12,164 nucleotides of DNA from Mucidula mucida. Lineage: Eukaryota > Basidiomycota > Agaricomycetes > Agaricales > Physalacriaceae. The position numbers were made by a program, and so were the translations under genes. Each line of letters begins with the position of its first letter. Position 1 is the stretch's first letter. The stretch lies in the NCBI GenBank assembly GCA_015501055.1, contig JADNYV010000945.1:1-12164 (forward strand), given 5' to 3'. Under the pieces are notes generated by a model. That model ran no database searches. It saw only the letters and a program-made list of their open reading frames with translations, and had not been told where the DNA came from. This document shows, piece by piece, positions 1 through 10,544 of the stretch.

Positions 1-1432
1 GCTAATAATGGAACTAAAAACTCGAACGATTCTCAGTTCATCATCACTCTCGGTGCGATACATTCCGGCATTTCAGAGTGTTCCCTAAACTGTGTATAGA
101 CAGAGCGGATGAACTCCACGGGAAACATACACTTTTCGGCAGATGCATCGGTGATACGGTTTACAGTATGTCTATCGAATGCTTGGCCTCCATTTTGGTT
201 AACACACATTCATAGATGTTATGAAAATCGGTGAAATGGGTAGGACCGTATTACCTATAGTCTATCCTTCGCATTGAAGACCATTCATAGAGATCGGCGA
301 GGATGAACGGCCGGTATAGTCTGTTGCCCTTCATTTATTGCACGTACGAAAGGTCTGACTTGTCTTATAGTCCCCCGAAGATAAAGGGTGTTCGTATACT
401 GGAGAACCCTTTCGATGATATTGTTCCCCGAATTACAGCCGAAGAAAAGCGGGCTCAGCAACGGGCAAAGGAGCAATCCCAGCGGGAGCGAGAGGAAATG
501 GAGCGGAAGAAAGGTGCTAAGAAGTAGGCGTTCAATATTATCAGACTCATGAGAAGGACTGACTGTGTTACAGGAATGTTCAACTGCTCAGTTTCGACGA
601 CGAGGAAAGCCAGGAAGTGGTCTTTAAGGAAAAGACCATAGTCCGCCCTGACCGTGAATGTGTTATCTGGACTAATGCATTGGAAGCTAACAATCGTGTA
701 GTCCAAGAAGATCCTGAGCCGATCTTGAAAGTACCGGACTTTGTTATTAAACCTCCAAAGAGCTCCAAAGCAGCAAGTGATAAGGCTGCGGTCAGTGATT
801 TCTTCAACGCCGTATCATTCGTATTCTGATTGTCTTTGTATCAGGCCGAGCAACCGAAGAAGAAGGCTGCTGACGATCTGACGAAGATCCGCGAGCAACA
901 CGCCAAGAGCCAGACGGCGGAGCAGATAGCACGCAAGACTGAGATTGAGAAGATGGAGGCGGATATCCGGAAGCTGAACAAGAAGCGGGATGGGAATGAC
1001 AGCGACGACGAGCCGGCGAAAAAGAAAGCGAAGCGGTCGTATCTGGAGGAAGAGCTGTCCAAGTACAGCAAGGGCCGTGGACTGCATAAGAAGGGCAAAA
1101 AGAAGGACGAAGGAGACGTGCTTGCCGCGCTCAGCTCGTTCCGGGGTGCCTTGCAGAATACAATGGCGCTGGACGACGACGAGCCTGTGGGCGAAGGCGG
1201 GGAAGGGGAAGCTCAGCCGACCGGCGCAGAAGACCCTGGGATGGAAGTTGACGACGATATTGGGTTTTTGTCGCATGCTCTGCATTTCCCGAAGGATGAT
1301 GGGGAGGAGAGCAGGAAGGCGGTGCGAGACTACGAGGTCATTGATCCGAGGGCAAGGAAGGCGGTGGCGCAGGAGGAGGAACGAGAGCGTAAGAGGGCGA
1401 TGAGATCGTCCAGGGGCCATGGAAGACGGTAG
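1..1432 (+). CDS. CWC27: CWC27-type spliceosomal cyclophilin, C-terminal part (5' partial)
   Basis: Spliceosome-associated cyclophilin-like protein of the Bact complex; in animals its C-terminal region binds CWC22, helping load the exon-junction-complex helicase (family knowledge). Visible exons: 1-52, 100-165, 216-239, 291-313, 371-523, 574-790 and 845-1432; introns are 47-57 nt with GT-AG ends. The first exons give the end of the cyclophilin fold (SQFIITLDRADELHGKHTLF, then GDTVY). Glu sits where active cyclophilins have the drug-binding Trp, as in other CWC27 proteins. Next come GEDERP and the family signature PPKIKGVRILENPFDDIVPR, then LLSFDDEE, a Lys/Glu-rich coiled-coil-like stretch (about 850-1110), and the conserved end DDIGFLSHALHFP followed by YEVIDPRARK. 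The stop is TAG at 1430-1432. The N-terminal half lies left of the window. One junction is odd: the canonical intron 314-370 leaves the frame unresolved (see findings). The family call is firm; the exact 310-371 structure is not. Confidence 0.9.
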
Positions 1433-2164
1433 TCCGTACGAGTGACTGCGCCGAAACGAAGACAAGCGTTAGTGTTTGTAGCGGACTTGCGTTACTGCTA
1501 CATTTACGTCTACCTCTAGGTTGATGTGCTACGTACATCTCCTCTATCGGTCTAATCGAAGTGTGACTTCCACTGAGAAACCAAAGAGATATCCTGTCAT
1601 GATCCTTTGAATTCGTACCATTGAATTCTGACGCGTAGCGTGGTCGGTCGGTCCGCGTTGTAACTTGTTTTTCCCCCAAAGTCGAGAACTGATTAACGCG
1701 ACGAGGACAGAAATGTGCAGACAACTGTTAATCTTGTCCCACTCGGCCATGTCGGAGCACTTCTATGCGATAGTCAGCGACTTTCTGGCTCTCTGAATCT
1801 ACGTTGCGCTTCAATGACGGACCCATGCATTTACTTGGCCGACCATTCAAGAGCTACAAAAGTAAAGGCTCGCAATGATTATGCTCATTGCTCATCAACT
1901 ACTCCTCCCTTCTTCGTTCTTCCTTTTTCAAGCAACTTTGGCCAGGTCGCCCTTTCGTTCTCCATTCTCAATTCTTCAAAATCCTCTTCGGCAACCTTTT
2001 CTTCGCTTTTTTCCGATTTTTCGACACCGTGAAGTAAGCTGCCCCTCATCTCGTTCAATTTGAAAGCGTGTGGCGCTAATTCGATTACTAGCAGCTCATT
2101 GAAAATCTTGAATAATTTTCTCTCAAGTCGCCATACTATATTAGCTTTCATCTCGCTAGCATTG
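1433..2164. other. Intergenic stretch without a supported gene
   Basis: This holds the CWC27 3' flank and the 5' flank of the small broken reading frame at 2165. The short open frames here show no recognisable motif and overlap on both strands. A T/C-rich stretch at about 1895-2030 on the plus strand resembles the pyrimidine-rich leaders often found upstream of fungal start codons. No RNA gene or repeat was seen. Confidence 0.5.
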
Positions 2165-2544
2165 ATGGCCACCAGCGTCATCTCTAGCCCCGGTACTTCT
2201 CCATTCCCTCCAGATCCCTCCACACCCACTTACCCAGCCCAGCAGCGTGGGTGGTACCACCACGTCTCGTTCGACAACTGGGCCGGGCACGCGTCTCTCT
2301 CCAACTTTGACTCTTTCTACGGCTTGCGCACTTGCATTTTGATGAGCATGTAGTAAATAACGCAACCCTTTCATATAGCACGACTGGAACGACAACACGG
2401 CGTCGGTGAACAGCGCCTACTTTAACGCCTGGAACGCGTACCCCACTCTTTTTAGAGTGCGCAAGTTGCCTCCCAGAAACGCTGGTCTTGCATTGGGAGT
2501 GACAGTATACCTTCTTCCGGTAGTCCATCGAATGTCAAGGTCGT
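2165..2544 (+). pseudogene. Small broken or mis-assembled coding region, uncharacterised
   Basis: An ATG at 2165 opens a frame reading MATSVISSPGTSPFPPDPST, then a Trp/His/Asn-rich segment (GWYHHVSFDNWAGH, SLSNFDSFYG at about 2294-2323), ending at TAG 2351-2353. A second segment begins after an acceptor-like CATATAG at 2372-2378 and reads HDWNDNTASVNSAYFNAWNA before a TGA at 2542-2544. The two parts share a composition (aromatic, Asn, Asp, Ser) suggesting one protein. The only GT donors between them (2350 and 2353) would give introns of 29 or 26 nt and the wrong phase. From memory, the SNFD-x-FYG block and the NWND-like tail resemble the start and end of a family of uncharacterised Agaricomycete proteins with a longer middle. 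That would make this an internally deleted copy. This likeness is unverified. It could also be a chance frame or a gene with a non-standard splice. Confidence 0.3.
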
Positions 2545-2915
2545 GATACCATATTTTAGAAACTTATGGGCTTGAAATTGATTGCTCTACTTAATCATTA
2601 CGGACCTCATTCAACATCGCTATCAAGCAAAGCACGAGCACACGAGCCGTCGTGGTTTTGAAATGAGGTAGTGTTCCACTACATCCAGAGTGGCCCAGCT
2701 ACTACCAGTTTTGAGCTCCTTTAATATCTAGTGAAAGGAAGAAACGAAAACGTTCCTGCTCGCCTCGGACAAGTCATAGAAATTGCGCCACACACATCCT
2801 GCTCTAGATTGCTACTCGATCAATATTCACACCAAAGCAAGATTCTAAGGAATATGAAATTATCACTCCAGCTATTACGACATACACAGGTAAAAAAAAA
2901 TCATCTTCAGTTCTT
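2545..2915. other. CDC48 3' flank, no gene seen
   Basis: This is non-coding sequence between the broken plus-strand frame and the CDC48 stop. It contains an A-tract at 2892-2900 (plus strand), just beyond the CDC48 stop. A transcript of CDC48 should end here, but no clear polyadenylation signal could be picked out. The plus-strand open frame running through 2731-3054 is mostly the antisense of the last CDC48 exon. Confidence 0.5.
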
Positions 2916-5834
<2,919 letters not shown>

Positions 5835-5874
5835 GTCGATAGGTGGTGGTTATCAAGTAAAAGGGTCAGCGCTG

Positions 5875-5882
5875 TTATAAAG
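5875..5882 (-). promoter_or_regulatory. TATA-like element upstream of CDC48
   Basis: The minus strand reads CTTTATAA here, ending 40 bases before the CDC48 ATG. The sequence fits a TATA box, but the distance to the start codon would leave a leader of only a few bases, so it may lie inside the 5' untranslated region instead. Confidence 0.2.
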
Positions 5883-5928
5883 AGACTCCAAGGACGCGCG
5901 TCCAAGGCGTGACCGCATGCTGATTAAT

Positions 5929-5949
5929 CGTCACTTTCGTGGCGTCACG
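5929..5949 (-). promoter_or_regulatory. Paired TGACG half-sites upstream of CDC48
   Basis: On the minus strand TGACG occurs twice (complement of CGTCA at 5929-5933 and 5943-5947). The second lies in the near-palindrome CGTGGCGTCACG (5938-5949). TGACG is the core of bZIP (ATF/CREB-type) sites, plausible for a stress-linked gene such as CDC48, about 100 bp upstream of its ATG. Short motifs occur by chance; this is only a candidate. Confidence 0.15.
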
Positions 5950-7186
5950 ATTCCATCACCTTCCCCGAGTTTCTCGACCGTCTTTCTAAGCAGGAGATTC
6001 CCTGGCGCTCTCGCTCGTGGGTTGTATCATGCACTATATCGTCACTGAGTATGCTGAACTTGCTCTTGCATTCTCTCTTCAACCCACCCTTCAACTTGGT
6101 CCATACTTTTCTGTTCTTCTTTCCAATCTAACCTAGGTAAAGCTTTGTCCACAAATAATCGTCTGTTCTACGCGTTTCGCAATCGCATTTGATGCTTGAT
6201 GGACTGCTCAACTCGTTTCCCTTCGATGTAGGTCTGAAACGGCGTGTCATTTCTGTTCCAGGTCACTAGTATTCCATTCAACTTGAACAAATCTCTGTCT
6301 GTAACTCTAACCCAATAGTCAGCAGTGAGTTGCGCGTTTTACTATTTAATATTGACTCTCTCATAATCGTTCGACTTCCAGGTGCTAGTAGAACGCGCTG
6401 CTGACGCCTTTCCGCGAGAGTGCTGCATAATGATCGACATGCTTCCTTGTAGTTCAATGCCTGGGTTTCTTGTTGCGGAAGGACTTGAATGATCAGCCCC
6501 CACTCTTCGTCTTTGTGATTTGCTGTCTGCTTCTCAGTTGCAAGCGGTGGCCAATCGTCGGAAGGCTATTTCAATTTGTGCAGAAGGAGCTCGTAATACG
6601 GTTCGTTGAAAATCAACCCTCGTATTGATTCGTGAGTTTCCTACCTATGTCTTTACATGACGCGTTAGCTGATCCTGGCTAGTACAACATCTACCCGCCT
6701 GGCTCCCTCTTAATGAACGTCTGGATCGCGGAAGCGATGTGTAAATAATATCGCAACCCAGCCTGTCGACTGGGCACGATCAGAAGGTGGGCCAAGTTCT
6801 TTTTTTCGAAATAAGGGCGCGTCGACCTGACCGGGCGATGGAATTTCCTAGGCAAAAGAAGTGTCCCGCCTTTGTTTCCTTCAACCCACGTTGCTGCTGG
6901 GGACGAGAACGTTATAGAATATGGCGCACAGCAGGCACAGGCACGGTCAGTTCAAAAAACATCGTTTTCTGCTCGTCATTCTTCCCGATCACCGATTTGT
7001 AGACGGTCCTTACCATTTGCTTCTTCACGGTTTCGTATCCCCCGGTTCAAGCCTAGCGCGAAGTCGATACGGTTATTCGACCAGACCGGCTTCCCTCGAA
7101 CTTGAAGTTGCTCGACATCGAAGCAGTCGTATGCAAAGTTCTGTGGCACATTGCGTTTCCCAACACCCCACTCATCAACACCCCAG
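5950..7186. other. Long stretch with no supported gene
   Basis: The rest of the CDC48 upstream region and sequence leading into the repeat array. A pyrimidine-rich plus-strand run at about 6060-6130 resembles the CT-rich tracts near fungal transcription starts, but no convincing coding exon follows it. The frames between 6787 and 7193 overlap each other and lack motifs. No tRNA, snRNA or transposase signature was recognised. Confidence 0.4.
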
Positions 7187-7515
7187 AATTTGAGAAGTAA
7201 GAGATGCCACCTTATCTTACGCATTGGGCAGAACAATCGCGCTCTTTTGAGTGGTACGTATGTCTGACACCGAACAGTCGCTGTCGGAAGGCACATGTGT
7301 TAGTGTCATCTAGAAAGATGTATTCCCCCTGGACTGGCTTCTCTCGGTAGGCGGGGACCTCGAAGCTGCCTTGCGACTTATCTTATGCAGAGGTCTCTCG
7401 TTTCCCATCGGGCTGCCACACGCTACGACCGAGGGACATATAGATTGCGGTAAATAGTCTCTCGCTAGCTGTATTCTAGGGTTGTGCTAGACAGACCTGT
7501 TCCCGAAGCCCGAAG
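7187..7515 (+). repeat. Repeat A, copy 1
   Basis: Starts near GAATTTGAGAAGTAAGAGAT and includes CGCGCTCTTTTGAGTGGTAC, CCCCCTGGACTGGCTTCTCT and CACACGCTACGACCGAGGGA. All three blocks recur in the same order at 8235-8565. It has an insertion around 7372-7388 (TTGCGACTTATCT) that copy 2 lacks. Confidence 0.8.
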
Positions 7516-7775
7516 CACTTCGACCTGGAACGCTTTTGGGGTTCAGACGTCAGGGAGATTATGCTCGGATTCGGAAGGAGAGGAAAGTTTGTGTTGCACG
7601 GTGATTACCTCTTTCGGCGGGGTTGAATATAACTCTGTAGGTCGAGCTCTCACGGCGGAAGCCTCTGTCTTCGTAGTATCTATCCCAGTGGCGTTGGCCG
7701 TGTAGAAGGCTTCTAAGGACAATGTCCAGTCGGATGTGAGCAGCTGCCGGGCATGGTGAGGTTTAGTGCGTTCCT
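7516..7775 (+). repeat. Repeat B, copy 1
   Basis: Begins with the block GACCTGGAACGC and GGGGTTCAGACGTCAGGGAG shared only with B3. It continues through the core TAACTCTGTAGGTCGAG, CTCACGGCGGAAGCCTCTGT and the closing GAGCAGCTGCCGGGCATGG. Confidence 0.8.
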
Positions 7776-7859
7776 CATCAATCATGATTTCTGTTGAAGT
7801 TATAAACGGTGTTCTAGCGACATGGGCACTGGAATCGCTGGGTACAGGTCAAGAAACAC

Positions 7860-8115
7860 AAATCCGTAATCAGTTTATTGGGAGGTTAAGTTCGAGTTTG
7901 GGAGGAGAGGAGAGTCTGTGTTGGTCGGTCATTACCGCTTTCGGCGGGGTCAAAGATAACTCTGTAGGTCGAACTCTCACGGCGGAAGCCTCTGTCTTCT
8001 TATCTAACTCAGTGGCGTTGACAGTCCTCGAGGGTCAAAGGCTACAGAGAACAATGTTCAGTCGGGTGAGCATTTGCCGGACATTGGTGAGGTTCGTCCG
8101 TCTCGCGTTGATGTT
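7860..8115 (+). repeat. Repeat B, copy 2
   Basis: Preceded by ACACAAATCCGTAATCAG (a worn version of the linker at 8214 and 9177). The core TGTTGGTCGGTCATTACC, TAACTCTGTAGGTCGAACTC and ACAATGTTCAGTCGGGTGAG match the other copies. Confidence 0.8.
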
Positions 8116-8234
8116 GAATCTTTACAATGACTGCTTTTGTTGAAGTTGAACGGCGCCCTCTGTCGAGCCGCGGAGCGAATGAGCATGGAAAAGCCTACGC
8201 AGATAGTAAAGGAGCACAAATCTGCAACCAGAGA

Positions 8235-8565
8235 ATTTGAGAAGTAAGAGATGCCTTATCTTTACTTTTACGCATTGGGCAGCATAATCGCGCTCTTTTG
8301 AGTGGTACGTATGTCTGACGTCGAACACTCGCTGTCGGAAGGCACATGCGTTAGTGCCATCTAGAAAGACGCATTCCCCCTGGACTGGCTTCTCTCGGTA
8401 GGCGGGGAACTCGAAGCTGCCTATGCAGAGTCTCTCGTTTTCCATCGGGCTGCCACACGCTACGACCGAGGGACATATACATTGTGCTTCCCAATTTGTA
8501 GTAATTCGTCTCTCGCTAAGTGTATTCTGGGGTGACACTAGACGGACGTGTTCCCGAAGCCCGAG
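8235..8565 (+). repeat. Repeat A, copy 2
   Basis: Second copy of the A unit, offset about 1048 bp from copy 1. It shares the GAGAAGTAAGAGATGCC start, the TCTCTCGGTAGGCGGGGA block and the TTCCCGAAGCCCGA end. Small indels distinguish it (an extra TTTACTT near 8261; a 12-bp segment CTTCCCAATTTG at about 8487). Confidence 0.8.
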
Positions 8566-8815
8566 CACATTGACCTGGAACGCGCTTTTGGGGTTCAGAC
8601 GCCAGGGAGATTATGCTCGGATTCGGAAGGAGAGGAGAGTTCGTGTTGGTCGGTCATTGCCTCTTTTGGCGGGGTCGAATATTTTCACTGTGTAGGTCGT
8701 GCTCATCTAATCTATTTTAGTGGCATTGGCCGTCTTCAATGTGTCAAAAGGCTTCATAGGATGAGGTCCAGTCGGGTGAGCAGCTGCCGGGCATGTGAGG
8801 TTCGTACGTCTCTCT
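8566..8815 (+). repeat. Repeat B, copy 3
   Basis: Follows A2 directly, as B1 follows A1. The central part is the most decayed: the CACGGCGGAAGCCTC block is missing after 8700, while the closing GTCGGGTGAGCAGCTGCCGG is intact at 8771-8790. Confidence 0.75.
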
Positions 8816-8864
8816 TTTGAAGTTGATTCTTGACAATGACTGCTTTCTATCGAAGATTTTTGGG

Positions 8865-9085
8865 AGGGGTTTGGGTGGAGAGTTTGTGTTGGTCGGTCAT
8901 TACCTCTTTCGGCGGGTTCAAATATATCTCTGTAAGTCGAGGTCTCACGGCGGAAGCCTGTGTTTTCTTACCTATCTCAGTGGCGTTGACAGTACTCGAG
9001 TGTCGGAGGCTACAAAGAACAATGTTCAATCGGGTGAGCAGTTGCCGGGCATTGGTGAGATTCGTATGTCTCTTGATGTTGATTC
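8865..9085 (+). repeat. Repeat B, copy 4
   Basis: Starts in GAGGGGTTTGGGTGGAGAG-like text. It carries TGTGTTGGTCGGTCATTACC at 8885, TCACGGCGGAAGCCTGTG, GTGGCGTTGACAGTACTCGA and the closing GTTGCCGGGCATTGGTGAGA. It is closest to copy 2. Confidence 0.8.
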
Positions 9086-9194
9086 TTGACAATGACTACT
9101 TGCGATCGCAGTCAAACGGCGCCCTTTCGGCGCTAGAGCCACGCGCTCTGGAATTGCTGCGCCTAGAGTAAAGGAGCACAAATCCGCAGCCAGA

Positions 9195-9410
9195 TCCTCG
9201 GGAGGGTTTGGGAGGAGAGTCTTGTGTTGGTCGGTCATTGCCTCTTTTGGCTGGGTCGGATATAACTCTGTAGGTCGAGTTCTTGGCACGGAAGCCTCTG
9301 TCTTCTTATGATCTCAGTGGCGTTGGCAGTCTTCAATCTGTCAAAAACTCTGAAGGACGATGTTCAGTCGGATGAACAGTTGCCGGGCCTTGTGAAGTTC
9401 GTGTGCCCCT
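9195..9410 (+). repeat. Repeat B, copy 5
   Basis: Last recognisable B copy. TTGTGTTGGTCGGTCATTGC is at 9222, ATAACTCTGTAGGTCGAG at about 9261 and ATGTTCAGTCGGATGAACAG at 9360. The flank to about 9510 (GCGCTCAAATTGCTGCGCGT) is a worn match to the linker after copy 4 (about 9137-9170). Confidence 0.75.
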
Positions 9411-9510
9411 CTTTAATTCTGACGTTTCGTAATGAAGCATTTCTGTTGTAGACAAACACAAGTGCCGCGCATCGCACGAGCGCTCAAATTGCTGCGCGTA
9501 GACGAAAAGG

Positions 9511-10544
9511 CGTACATCGCGTAAGTAACGCACATTCATCAGTGCGGAAGAAAAAACCTTCAACGCTTAGCTGCGGACAAACTTAGTGCGCAATGTTACC
9601 TGTTCTAGATGGCATCCATCATCGACAGAATCTCCCACATAATCTTTCTGTCACAATGCGACTCTCGTACCGTGCCGTCACTGATAGACTTGGAACGACG
9701 CATTCATGACGCGTCCGACGCGACGAATTCCCATAGCATGCTTTTGATCGCAATGTCGGCATTTCGAGTTTTCTTATTATAGAGTGTAACTGGAAGATAT
9801 CTCAGGAACACACCATGGACACGGTCGTACTCATACCAAGAAGCCCGATTTGTTAGCGGAGAAGCGTCGGCTATAGAGGCGCTGAATCTTCCCTCCAGTG
9901 AATGCTCACTTATTGACAGATGCCAGGTCAGACCTGACTTGCCCAGAACCACGCTGTACAGCAGGATCATACTAACCAAGGCGACCTGAATCACATAGAA
10001 CTTCTCCTTACGGTATGCGACTTGAACGGATTACCCTTTGATACACCCGCACTCCTTATTGTACAGTCTACGATTTTGCTCTTGACAGCGTGCACTCAAA
10101 GGCTATCTCACATGCTCGGACTTGTTATTCGTTACCACCGGCTTTTCTATAACTCTCTTTGCTCCGACTTTCAGATTTTGGCCACAAAAGTTCCCATAGC
10201 GCGACGCGGATCATCCTCGTCTTGTACTCCCATTGCACAAACCGGTCGATAATCGTAAAGTCCTCGGTACCCACTTGCGAGTATACTATCATGTGCTACT
10301 GTAGAGTCGCGCTGCTGCTCGCTCTGACTAGAACCGGACCGCCAAGGAGCGGCTGCTCTCGGGTTCCCACTAAATCTTCTGCTTGGGTAGATGCCATCCT
10401 TATTTTGACGGTTCCGACAACGTGGCAGTGGTAACTTCTTAGACTCTCCACCGCCATCTGGAGCGCATACGCAGTTGAATTGACAACATAATTTTGGCAT
10501 ACTAGACTGCAAAAAGTACTACTTACGAGTAATAAAAACCTCGT
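9511..10544. other. Region without a firmly supported gene
   Basis: Between the repeat array and the 3' end of the His-rich protein gene. Apart from the minus-strand hydrophobic frame at 9704-10020 and a short minus-strand stretch at about 10150-10250 that reads RFVQWEYKTRMIRVALWELL, nothing resembles a coding exon. No RNA gene or further repeat was seen. Confidence 0.4.
9704..10020 (-). CDS. Possible hydrophobic small or broken protein
   Basis: A minus-strand frame runs without stop from about 10020 to a TGA at 9704-9706. It starts VAYRKEKFYV and then has one clear membrane-like segment (IQVALVSMILLYSVVLG at about 9942-9992), followed by a hydrophilic part ending KSMLWEFVASDAS. The only in-frame ATG before the hydrophilic part lies inside the hydrophobic segment, so if coding, this is probably an internal or 3' exon. 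A nearby upstream stretch in another frame (about 10150-10250) also reads as sensible protein and contains a loosely similar LWELL block, which hints at a decayed membrane protein gene. I recognise no family. It may equally be a chance frame. Confidence 0.22.

Larger units (their letters stand above)
7187..9510. repeat. Array of diverged direct repeats, A and B units
   Basis: The same blocks recur in direct orientation. The order is A1, B1 (7187-7775), B2 (about 7860-8115), A2, B3 (8235-8815), B4 (about 8865-9085), B5 (about 9195-9410), then a decayed junction to about 9510. Landmark strings: GTGTTG...GGT-ATTACC at 7591, 7918, 8643, 8886 and 9224; a TGCCGGGCAT-like block near 7745, 8075, 8785, 9043 and 9381. 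The A-B-B' set is duplicated with an offset near 1050 bp. Linker text AAAGGAGCACAAATC occurs at about 8210 and 9172, and AACGGCGCCCT at about 8149 and 9115. No terminal repeats, transposase or reverse transcriptase were seen. Copies carry many substitutions and small indels, so the array is old or evolving by unequal exchange. Confidence 0.85.

Noticed and set aside
815..1465. Long minus-strand open frame (216 codons) and an overlapping plus-strand frame at 990-1403
   Set aside because: Both are shadows of the last CWC27 exon, which has conserved family motifs in its own frame.
7040..7065. tRNA-like GGTTCAAGCC sequence
   Set aside because: It resembles a T-loop box, but no acceptor stem, D-arm or anticodon arm could be fitted around it.
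6787..7193. Three overlapping plus-strand open frames before the repeats
   Set aside because: They overlap each other in different frames, show no motif or exon signals, and are short.
8122..8568. 148-codon minus-strand frame across repeat A2
   Set aside because: The equivalent frame in the A1 copy is broken by indels and stops, so it is probably not under selection.
7187..9510. CRISPR array or LTR retrotransposon
   Set aside because: The repeat units are hundreds of bases long, diverged and without regular spacers. The organism is eukaryotic, and no paired terminal repeats or retroelement genes were found.
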